Source: Phellopilus nigrolimitatus
Lineage: Eukaryota; Basidiomycota; Agaricomycetes; Hymenochaetales; Hymenochaetaceae
Reading direction: 5' to 3'
NCBI GenBank assembly: GCA_021029095.1
Contig: JAJOHG010000040.1
Span: forward strand, 124,001 to 188,000
DNA: 64,000 nt
The notes below the pieces were generated by a model. That model ran no database searches and was not told where the DNA came from. It saw only the letters and a list, made by a program, of their open reading frames with translations. The position numbers were made by a program, and so were the translations under genes. Each line of letters begins with the position of its first letter. Positions within the stretch are counted from its first letter, which is position 1. Below, in pieces: positions 37,997-47,567 of this stretch.

Positions 37997-40559
37997 GGTG
38001 AAATGTGTGTAAAATATTTCAACGAGGTTTCGAAAGGTCGACTCGGGGGACACGTCTGGACAGGCTCGCGACCTTAGAGGCATTTAAAGTAAGGAAAGTC
38101 GGTTAGAACAAAAGATCTGATCCGATCTTAGAGGCTTTATTGGTGATGTAGTAATTAAGGTAGGTCAGATACGATTTGAGGGCATCTTTGTCTTCGCTGC
38201 TCGGCGATTCAGTGGTACATCATACCTGTCGATCGGAGTCAGCGGTGTTGAACTCCGCTGATACTAATCATAGACGCGAGTGGCGAAGCCATCGTAATGC
38301 GAAAATCGAAGAGCATCGTGCACCAGATTGTGCGGCACATATATCCGCAAAGAAGTGTATCTGTAACGTCGACGGCGTACCGTTAGCAAGTAAGAGCAAA
38401 AGAGTTAAAGAAATACTAAAAGGGTGCAGTAGTACGCTGGCGAGACATCTATATCCTGTCATGCGGGTCAGAGAAGCGCTTGATGGCCACTTCCTGCTAA
38501 CTCTGATCTCGAAATCAATGTCTGTTGCGCATAGCTTCATCATTTGTCTCAGGTTATAGAGAGCAGTCAATGGGGACTTTTCGGTTAAAGAAGATGTGCG
38601 AATACCACTGGGAATGAGATGATCAAACCGAATAACGTTGTGCAGGAACCGCAATTACGAGTGCACGCGTACTCCCGTCAACTGACTGATCCGATTCAAA
38701 TGTAAGCAGTTCTAGACAGTTTCACAACATTCGCCAACGAAAAAGAGATTAGAGTCTGTTAAATTCGAAAGAATACACCTCACCATCAAATATTATCAAA
38801 CAACCGCACCGGGACTCTCGTTGCACCGAGTTTTATTTATAATTAGACGAGTTGTGACGTTGAAGAGTGATTACTGCTGAAACACCTGAATGTTTGCGTC
38901 TGTAGGTCGTTGTTCATCTTTTTATCAGACAGGTGCATCCGCGATCCGAGGAAACAGGACGATCGGTCTTACAAGGTAGGCTGTCCTTTCTAGTTGATGC
39001 TTTTAACGCACATGCGCGTCCATTTAGATTCAAGAAGGCGCCCTCCCGAACTCCAATGTCTAAAATTGACGATATTGCGAGCAAACGAAGGCTATGTATG
39101 AGGTGAAAAGAAGTCTGCGGTAGCACAAAAACACACGGTGTCGAACGCATATCCAAAATGCTGCGCGCTGGAGCACGGATACGCAAATCTGCGGATGTAC
39201 GGGCTTTCGCATCGTGGAGTTCAAAGCGAGGCATAAAAGCAAGCGTTCTGTTTTGCAGCAGTTGAGGACGACAGTGTATTCAAATATGTCTGACGTCAGT
39301 GATCTACCCTTACTTCCCTTTGCATTTCCTCTTGAGCTTGTTACAATATCCAAACAATTCTTGTCTAAAAGTAAGTGAATAAGAATTCATGGTAAGAGCG
39401 ACGTTGAATGGACAGATTCTGCGTTGGCGTACTAATGGTTTGACAGACATGTCCCTCATTTCAGCCGCTCTTACCAGGCTTATCCCCATCTCAGTCATTC
39501 TCGCTCTGAAAGACAAGATACCGAGAAAAGCGCCAACATTGCAAATAACTTATGCAGCATCTGCGTTGTGGAGGCCGGACCAAAGTGAGATGACACAATT
39601 TAATCTTATTGTGTCGTTGGGGTGCGAAGGGACTTGACAGTACACTGAGATACGTACTGCCCGGAAGTCTGCACCCCAAGAGCAATGAGACGCGTTCGGT
39701 GGTCGTTAAAAAAAAATCGTGTACAAGATGATACAAATAGAGAGCGAGAGTCCACGCCCTTGGTGCACAGATAAAGTAAAGCCGAGCGACATTTTGTTCG
39801 TGGAAAGCCCCGATACGCTCCCAGAGCTCGATAAGAAAGACATTCGAAGCAGCCGGCCGGCCCGTGGCTCGTTGCACCAGACCCATCCACAGTCTTCCTT
39901 GAAAACTGCATCGCAGGTCTGTTTGCATTCACACGGATTGTTCCCTACCGGCAGAGCGGCGAGTTCAGAGCGTGCGCAAATCTAACAAATATGTATTGAA
40001 TTAAACTGCGTGGGAGACCAGGAGATGGCTACGTGGCCTCAAGAAATCAAAATCCCATACTCTGTAATATCAATCAGCCAGGAAAGGACCAAGAAAAATA
40101 AGATCGCTCGTACATTCCGAGTGGAAATCAAGACTCGCGCATCAGCAGGGGTTAACGCGACGCAAGCGGACCGGGCTAAATAAGAGTTAGGGCATAGCAC
40201 AGGTCGCTCCGTGGGTAGATCCGGATCCGTTTGCGCGGGTATGAGAATTTCAAAACTCAGACCCGGACTCTCGTCTGACCCGGATCTGCAGGTCTGCATG
40301 ACCTGCGGGTCCGGGTCAGGCGGGTCCGGGTCTAGTGGGTATGCATATTGATCCGTGGGTCCTCAGTATTCAGTAGGAAAAAGAATAAGTAAATACAGCT
40401 TTGTGAGTTTGTGCGATGGTCGTAGGAGCAGCGACGGCGATATATACGTTTGCGTTTATTACGCAATCCGGAACATGAAACAACGTTGCGCGTGCAACCT
40501 AGGTCTGTAGGCACACAAGCTTCTTGTGCTTGCGAACTCGCCCGGTGTGACCTTTGCGG

Positions 40560-40985
40560 CGTGAAAGCTCCGCTGTCACAAAGCAGGTTGACAAAGCAAA
40601 TGGCGATGCACCCGTCAACGTTGAGGATGAGTGCTTTCTTCGCCGTGGTGACCTTCTCGACTGCAAGCGCGTAGTCGAGTAGCGAGTGGCTAGAGAAATG
40701 CTTCAACACATACTCCTTTACGAGCTCGACACGCACACCAGGGTTGTTCACGCTCTTGATCTTGTGCCCGATACCCCGATACCACTAACTATGGAGAATC
40801 TCTCAGTAGATGGTAAGCGAAGAAAGTGATTATACACACACTAAGCTTGTTCGCCTTACGCGACTCATCGACGAGCTCACACGGGGTCAGGCCGGCATCG
40901 CGTGCATTCGAGAACATACAGGCGGCTCCGTCGAGAGCGCCACCGAAGCGGGAGCCGACAGTGAGCGAACCAGACGCGAGCGAAG
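40560..40985 (-). pseudogene. ATP-citrate lyase fragment captured in hAT element 2
   Basis: Two exon pieces of the C-terminal citryl-CoA-lyase/citrate-synthase-like domain. The first reads [18 protein letters not shown] and [17 protein letters not shown] (about 40845-40985). The second reads VRVELVKEYVLKHFSSHSLL, DYALAVEKVTT, ILNVDGCIAICFVNLL and SGAFT (about 40560-40750). An intron-like GTGTGTATAA...CCATAG lies between. ATP-citrate lyase makes cytosolic acetyl-CoA from citrate. An exact 8-bp tandem duplication (40768-40783) breaks the frame between GIG and HKIKS. With no N-terminal domains it cannot be a working enzyme. Identity rests on long matches to well-known conserved segments. Confidence 0.9.
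40768..40783. repeat. Perfect 8-bp tandem duplication inside the ATP-citrate lyase fragment
   Basis: CCGATACC occurs twice in a row. Removing one copy restores the expected GIGHKIK codons. An 8-bp direct duplication with nothing between is what a hAT excision can leave, although simple slippage would also do it. Confidence 0.75.
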
Positions 40986-41002
40986 AGATAAGGTCCTTGC
41001 CT

Positions 41003-41070
41003 GCACGAGAAGTGGTGCACAGTCGTTTTTGAGAGCATGGTGTAGCACTCGAGCTCGGACTTGCGCACTC
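41003..41070 (-). pseudogene. Ribosomal protein L30 internal fragment
   Basis: The minus frame reads [20 protein letters not shown], which matches the conserved middle of eukaryotic L30e (RKSELEYYAMLSKT-type). It lies more than 1.3 kb from the L30 start fragment at 42396-42501, with V-ATPase sequence between the two. Confidence 0.75.
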
Positions 41071-41089
41071 GCTTTGCCTGAAGCCCACA

Positions 41090-41410
41090 GAGGCGCCCAA
41101 CATCGTGAGGTCCTCGCCTCCACCTATGCCTCCCGCAGCCGTCGACGGCAAGGATGTCGGCAGGCCCAGTGTCGTGCCGCCTGCAAACCCCGCGCCGCCG
41201 CCCGGCCCACCGAAGTAGTCCATCCCCGCGCCCGGCGAGACGAGCTCGCTGAGCTGCGGCGTGCGGGGGTACGGTGGCGCGAGAGTGAGCTGCGGTGCAG
41301 CATGTGGCATCAGCTCCGCGCCGGACCCCGCAGAGAACGCACTGTGCAGCGTGCCCGGCGAGCACGCGCTGTCGCACAGCGACGCGTTCTGCGAGTGCAT
41401 GCCCGTGCTC
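41090..41410 (-). pseudogene. Unidentified Gly/Pro/Ser-rich captured fragment
   Basis: A minus-strand frame between the V-ATPase and L30 pieces reads [20 protein letters not shown], then [20 protein letters not shown]. It is low-complexity, possibly from a regulator or the linker of another host gene. I do not recognise it, and its borders are only approximate. Confidence 0.35.
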
Positions 41411-41449
41411 TAGTCGTGGTACGGGAATGCGAGTGATTGTGGCCTGTGT

Positions 41450-42395
41450 TGTATAGCGCAGTCGAAAGGTCTTCGAGACGCGTGTTTACATCACGCAGAG
41501 CGTCTGTACGCTTGTCCGCGTTTGAATCGATACGATGAAGTGTCGCACCCATTGAATCCGCAACCATACAAATCTTCGCGAGCAATACCTTGCCATGCAT
41601 GAAAATGATGAACACATTCTTGCGTGTCTCCTCGCCAGTAGCAGGGTTGATGAACGGCTCCTCGATGTCGTACAGGTTTCCTCGCAGTACACGCCATACT
41701 ATGCGCTCAAACGTAAGCATGCGAGAGCGCTCAATTGTTCTGTAAACAAATATGCGGGAAGATGAGTAAGTCAACAGAAACATTCATTAGAAAAACATAC
41801 TCCAAGTCGAAGCCTCCAGACAAAGATTGACTCGCTGAGAACTGATTCTCAGTATCGTCATGCTGGAGCAAAGGTGTAGCGCTACCATTGAACGACGTTC
41901 GAATTTTGCTCTGGTATCCCTCAGCCTGGTAGCATGTCGGTGAGCGCGCTCTACGCCACAAACTGGAACTGTCGATGCGCACCTTCAGGAAGAAAACAGC
42001 AGTCTCATGAAGAACATGTCTCGCTTCGATAAGCTCCCTCGGGCAGTCGCTCAATGTCTGCTAGCTGTCGTTCATTTGCACTAGTCTCTTCTCGTTCTCT
42101 GCGAGCTGAAAATCGAGCTCGTCGATTGCCTGAGGGCCGCGCGGGCCGGCCGAAATCATCATCGACGCAGACCTGTACAAAGGTCTGACACGTATGGGAT
42201 CCTTTTCCTTCTCTGTTTGCGACGCGAAAAAACCGGTCCCATCTGGCCATCTTGTCGATGCGGTGTATCTCGGCGACATATGAGCGTTGGAAGGGATTGA
42301 CGTCTGGGTTGAACTGTTTACTTGTTAACAATAGTTATGATAGAAAGGATGATCCAGCATACATCTTTGAACTGGCCGTTTCCGAGCTCCCCAAG
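41450..42395 (-). pseudogene. V-ATPase subunit a (116-kDa) N-terminal fragment captured in hAT element 2
   Basis: Vacuolar H+-ATPase subunit a is the large membrane subunit of the V0 sector. Order on the minus strand: ELGELGNGQFKD, an intron (GTATGC...AACAG), NPDVNPFQRSYVAEIHRID, EKEKDPIRVRPLY, GPRGPQAIDELDFQLAENEK, RELIEARHVLHETAVFF, ATPLLQHDDTENQFSA, GGFDLE, another intron (GTATGT...TTTACAG), then [40 protein letters not shown] and [12 protein letters not shown]. That is roughly the first third of the protein. Lesions: a frame change near 42220 and a TAG at about 42061 after MNDS. Retained introns show that genomic DNA was captured. Confidence 0.92.
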
Positions 42396-42501
42396 CTCAT
42401 AAAGCACGCGCAGACTTGTAGCCAAGCGAGTATTTGCCCGACTTCACGACGAGCGCGGGATGAGAGGAGATGGACGAGGTGGACTTCTTGGAGGGGGCCA
42501 T
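42396..42501 (-). pseudogene. Ribosomal protein L30 N-terminal fragment
   Basis: Begins with an ATG at 42501: MAPSKKSTSSISSHPALVVK then SGKYSLGYKSARAL, the conserved start of fungal L30e. It runs directly into V-ATPase sequence (YELGELG) without a stop. The upstream 300 bp (42502-42840) are CT-rich and could include the L30 promoter, so this chimera might still be transcribed. Confidence 0.85.
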
Positions 42502-43662
42502 CTTGGTTTTGTCAAGGGGACGCGTCGAGCGTCTGGCTGTCGGCGTGCATATGCAGCTGCTGCTAGCGCTGCTTCTGTTGATGCCGCTGTTGTTGCTGGT
42601 GCAAGGGTGGGGTGGCCCTGCGCCGCGCATGTGCACGTCCCAATCGCAGTCGCGCGGCCGAGAGGGGATGGCCTTGGAGATCGAAAGCGGCGAACGTGTG
42701 GATGGCACGCATGTCTTTCCTGATAGGGAACACCGTACTTTCTTTGAACGACACACGAAAATTCGAGCACAACTCGGCGAAAAAAAGTGGGCACCAAAAC
42801 TTGGTGGAAACATTGCTAATCTATATAGACATGTATCACCTACAAGTCCTCAATACCCGTGGGTAACCGTGGGTCTGTAAAATCTGCAAAAATCCAGACC
42901 CGGACTCCCGCTGATCCGTGGGAAACGGATCACCCATGCACGGGTGATCCGAACCCGTGAGTGTTCCCACGGATCCACTTGCGGGTTACCGTGGGTAAAC
43001 CTGACCCGTGCTATGCTCTAATAAGAGTCATGGCGAGAGCTGCAGAATCCCTCAGTGTCCGAGACCTGGAAAACAGAAGGCCGACTTCGGACATACATTG
43101 TCAAACCACCGAAAACACGCGGTCCGAGTGCACCAATGCTACTCTCGAGATCACGCGCGCACCTCGGGTTACCTTCGCCTGTTCCCCACACAAGGAATCT
43201 TGACCGGCGTTCCGAAAAAACACCACTCCGCGAAAGCGCGCGGCGCATGCGTCAGAAGCTGCGCGCTGTTCATACGACTCGGGACTCGCGAGCGGGGCGG
43301 CAAGCCTGCGTCGTTTCGGACAGCCTGGCAGTGCCGGATGTCTCAGCACCTAGCGACGTCGCGCACGGCTGGAAGACCATAAGCACAACCGTCCGTGAAA
43401 AATCTGAACTAAAAGCACTTGCTCACCGCAAATGCTCATCAACCGACCTCTAAGATACACCCAGTGCCTGGCTCTCCGGACCCCGGGTTCCGTGCGGCTT
43501 CTTCGTGAAACCAGAATGAAACAGTTAGAGCAGCGCGTTAAGCATCTGCATGGTCTGCAGATCGAGCGTTCGCATGCTTTAACCAGACCGAGATTGACGG
43601 CGAGTACTGGTAAGCATAAGCACGACTGCCAGCATAAATGTGGACCGGATCCGCATGCTTAC

Positions 43663-43708
43663 CGTGACAATCACGACAACCGCGACACCCGCGACACCCG
43701 CGACACGA
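43663..43708. repeat. Short tandem repeat of a GCGACACCC-type 9-mer
   Basis: About three good and two weaker units. The corresponding part of spacer B (near 12768-12785) has fewer units, so copy number varies between spacers. Confidence 0.6.
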
Positions 43709-44023
43709 CGAACAGCCCCTGGCCTGACGGATGACGCTTGCGAACAGAGCGGATCTTGAGCGTTGGGACTGCAAGCACAGCGCTCTGGACACAAGCGCCT
43801 ATTGCAGTCTGCACATCGCACTCTAGCGTGCCTTCGCAACTAGGAGGCCAATGATGTAAACAGCGCCAGCGAGTACATTCTGGGAACTGCAGAGTGAGCG
43901 GAATGCTCAGAAACGAAGAGAAGAAAACATATGCAAGAATAATGCCACATAATCGCGACGTCGGCCGCGAACGTGTTTGGAAGGCGCCGGAGAGCTTACG
44001 TAGTGTCGGTCACTCAAGCCTCG

Positions 44024-44033
44024 ATGACGTCAT
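44024..44033. promoter_or_regulatory. ATGACGTCAT palindrome (CRE/ATF-like site), spacer F
   Basis: Same palindrome and left context (CACTCAAGCCTCG) as in spacer B; see 13911-13920. Confidence 0.4.
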
Positions 44034-45943
44034 TTTTTCCTCACTTTGAATCCGGCCTCAAACGTCGCCAGCGCGCAGAGGAGAGCGCGGAGGAACCTAC
44101 ATACCCGGTCCTGCGAGCGTAACGAGAGCTTGTAGATGCATCACTGTCGATGGTCGAGAACACCTCCGTCACTACCGTCACTCGCCAGCTTTTGATATGT
44201 TCTGGTCCAGGTCGAGACGCGGGAGCGGAGAGCGCACAAGTGGATGCTGGACGACAAGATCTGCGCCCTCGAAGGGCTGTTCAAAGTTTGTTCATTTGCT
44301 GCTTTTTCCTTTCACATTGCTCACTGTAATACTTGTTCTGACTCATGCACATTGCGTAAATAGGCGGATACACACATGGCGAACGCCCTTCGTGAAACCT
44401 GTACGTCCATGATGCAGCGAGGGGTACGTATTCGTGTCTTCACTCTCAAAACAGCCAAACTTACCAACTCACTCATAGGTCCAGCCGTTGAAATCTGATG
44501 TAGTGAGCTGTCCAGCTGAGCTCCACCTCGAGCACACAAGAGCGTGTCCCCACTAAGGACTGGGTAGCGATATGGTGCGTGCGTTAGGTCTCTACCTTCT
44601 CTCGTCGTAATAGCATGACTTCTCGCTATTTCTAGCATTCTTGCGAAGCCCGCGCAGGTGATGTGGGTCTCGCGTCCGGCACGGATATACAGTCATGGTC
44701 GAAGCTAAACGCTGTGTTCACGATCTTGACGGCCTCTTTTTTTGGTGCTTGACATTGTCCGCCTGCGGGAGCAAGCGCGAGACTCATGTAGGACTTCTAT
44801 TTGTGAGTCCGTCGTCTGCGTCTTTCCAGATATCGCGCTTATTGTCTCGCTCTCCGGCAGGTCGACAAGTTCAAGAATTTGAAATGCAGGTGCTGGCGAA
44901 ACAGTCGTCGATCTAGGTATGCTGCTAATGTGACCGCCGGCATTCGTGGTAAAACAAAAAGTATGCAGATACGATAATCTAGTCTCATCCATCGAGCCTC
45001 CCGACGCGAGCCGCGCCACTGAGGCGCCGCTTAATGGTAGTCTTCACGCAGTCTTTCTCTTCTAGGCCGCTCAAGAAAATTGGTGCGTCTCCCATATGAA
45101 CAGGGGTTACAGAACAACGCGCTTGGTGCAGGTGCATGCAAAATGTCTCGCCTCTCCCTCCTCGAAGAAAAAAAAAACTCCCGATCTGTTCGGCCCGCTT
45201 GTCCGTCTATGTAGTAAACTCCAAGGCTCTCAACGATCGCTCAAAGTGTACGCAAAACCTTCGGGTTAGTCGACCCGTCAGCACCAAGCGCGCGCAGCCG
45301 CTCGGCAAAGCGCCCAGACACATCTTGTGGATTCGGCGTGCACAGTGGACGCTAGCGTTTGCGCTACTCGAACAAGCGTCGCACGGAGGTTGCGGGCTCA
45401 TGTACGAAAATTCTTTGTTTTCGGGCACGAGTACCGAGCCTGGAGACGCACATGCAAGATGCAAGTCAGTGCAGTTTCACTCCGCCTGCTCTCCCTCTTT
45501 TCTCTCGTCGTCTCCGGCACTAGCGAGCTATGTAGGACGCACAGATGAGCCAGCACGTCCCATCGGCATTCGCACCCGGAGCATCGATTAAAAATGGCAA
45601 GTCGGCTAAGCAATACGTGAACTCTGTTGATGTATCGGGGTGATAGCATCTACCTATTTCGTTTTGTCGTACAAGTTCCCGAGGGGGACGATCGCGCACT
45701 GTGCTCATATGTATAAACAAACGAGTATTTCTTCGCTCAGCGAAAATTCTTTATATTGCAATGACAGTTAAATAACGGCAGAATGAGAAGCCAAAAACAA
45801 ATTTCAACAAAAAGAAAAAAAAAAAAGAGTGCAGGCGCGTTTGACCATCCTACACATCTTCAGCATGAATATTATTAGATTAGTGAGTAAAGCTAATAAA
45901 CTAAATAGGACAATGAAATCACTTTGAAAATCCCTTCACAGAA

Positions 45944-47567
45944 TCAGGAAAACCCAATGCTGCTCATGGTCTTCATCCTGTAGCTGGTCCCTCCATTGAC
46001 CCCCCTCTCTCCAGCCTCCTTCAGATGAACCAGCAGATGGCTCCCAAGGATACAGAGAAGGCTCGGGCTTCCCAGAATAGATAGCAGATCACCCAGAACA
46101 GCATTTGTGACGTCCAATTGGACTGAAATTGTCTCCATGACACTGCAAAATATGACCCTGTCAGAGTAGTTAGCTTTTAAACCACTAGCTATGCATGAAG
46201 GAAAGCACACATAATAAAATAAATGGCCTGATCTTGGATGAGGACCTTCACAAGGGTAAAGTGGCTGAATCCAGCTGTCTCCCTCCAGTGTTCTGCAGCC
46301 TTGTAGAGTGCTAGAACCATTAGGATAACTGCATACAGCATTGGAGCAGCCCTGTTCAACTTCAAGTCAGTCTGAGTGCTTTCCCAAGAGCACCAGTACT
46401 AACCAGGATAAAGCACTCCACACTTTTGGAGGGGCTCTATTCTCTCCACAAATTGTTACACCTTTTGCAAGCTCGCCTTCAGCAACTGAAAACCCAAGAT
46501 TAGAAAATACCACTGTAGAATGAAAAAAGCTACTCTTACTCCCTTGATAGATGATGTCATATATAAGGAGACCCAGGCCAAATGCTGCTTCCAGTCCAAT
46601 CAGAGTCCTCAAACATGCAGCTAGCCTTTCATCTGTTGTTTCTTTAACACTAGCATTAATTGGCAGTATCAGGAATGCACACCCTGGTGGTACAGTGCAA
46701 GCACTCTCATCAGAAGAATATCTGCAACACAGTCAGTGTGGGATGAATGTGTTGAATATAATAATAAGGGAGACATTACAGTCAATTAAAAGGATAGTAA
46801 TCCAGTCTTCCCTACAATGAGCAAGATGTTGTTCTGTGAAACATTCAGAAACTCACTAGCCAGATCTTGAAGCCAGGTAAATCCAAGGCCTTTAAATATT
46901 ATAAGTAGAGAATGGAATGCAGCATCTGGGCGCTTACACCTATAAATGAGATTTAGAGTCAGCCACAGTAAGCTATAGTACAACAATCAGAGATTGCTTG
47001 CAGTGTTTCATCTGCTTGAAGAGTAAAATCTATAAAAATACTGTCAGTGGACATTTTTTGTTTTGATGAACACCCATTAAAGTTTTAACTTACGCACTGT
47101 GCCACTAAGGGACCCAAGGATCCCAATGTAGCGATTCTGAAACCACATTTTAGAGCAGTTGATTAGATGAATATGTAAAAAAATTATTTACGGCAAAGTA
47201 AACCAAGCTGACAATCTTGCGAGGGGTGCTCTTCGCTCCACATGGCTAGTAAGTATATGCCCGGTGCTAATATTATTAAAGAAATAATGTACCCAAAAGT
47301 ATTTAACCTAGACGCATCAATTGCTTTAGTCATGAAGGTGATAATTTCAGGCCGTATTTACCTCCTTGTCCATAGTGGTGACTAAGAGATCAGAATGTCA
47401 TTAAAGTTCGAAGTAGCTATGCCGATCATGATGCAATACTTACTGGTGTCATAGACCAAGAGAGTGAGAATTGCCACTTGAGCGTAAAGTCCAATATTTA
47501 TGTCTGAGATGATAAGTGGCACGAGGCTTGGATCAACAGGCTCGACATCAGAGCGTATTGAATGCAT
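45944..47567 (-). CDS. DUF6533 multi-pass membrane protein, array copy G
   Basis: The best-preserved copy in most exons. Starts at 47567 (MHSIRSDVEPVDPSLVPLII), stops at 45944. Segments seen in order: AQVAILTLLVYDT, TPRKIVSLVYFA, NRYIGILGSLSGTV, TLQADETLQAISD, AAFHSLLIIFKGLGFTWLQD, the WMTILLID type, ILLMRVLALYHQ, DERLAACLRTLIGLEAAFGL, ELAKGVTICGENRAPPKVW, LALYKAAEHWRETAGF and GSPSLLCILGSHLLVHLKEA. The acceptor of the third exon has changed from CAG to CGG, but an AG further on (ACTAG) gives an in-frame splice. The last exon and all checked internal exons are open. The protein would be about 330 aa, membrane-bound, function unknown. Confidence 0.7.

Larger units (their letters stand above)
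40188..43020. mobile_element. Non-autonomous hAT element 2 carrying three captured host genes (Pack-type), 2833 bp
   Basis: Exact 8-bp target duplication ATAAGAGT (40180-40187 and 43021-43028). Ends are TAGGGCATAGCACAGGTC and the complement of TAGAGCATAGCACGGGTC. Both subterminal regions are rich in GGGTCCGGGTCA or ACCCGTGGGTAACCGTGGG motifs, as in element 1. The interior has no transposase but holds, all on the minus strand, fragments of ribosomal protein L30, V-ATPase subunit a and ATP-citrate lyase. Excising the element plus one duplication joins sequence that matches uninterrupted spacer B. Confidence 0.92.
37997..45943. other. Array spacer F (hosts hAT element 2)
   Basis: Carries the class 2 upstream block (TATCCTGTCATGCGGGTCAG near 38452), extended compared with spacer B, then rejoins the common spacer near 39690. 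The hAT element at 40188-43020 interrupts a block that is continuous in spacers B, D and E (GCGAGAGC(C/T)GCAGAATCC). Beyond it come the CTTGCTCACCGCAAATGCTC block near 43418, a short GCGACACCC tandem repeat, the TGACGTCA palindrome, a GTGAGTCCGTCGTCTGCGTC block near 44801, and GGTTGCGGGCTCATGTACG near 45385. No supportable gene outside the transposon. Confidence 0.55.
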
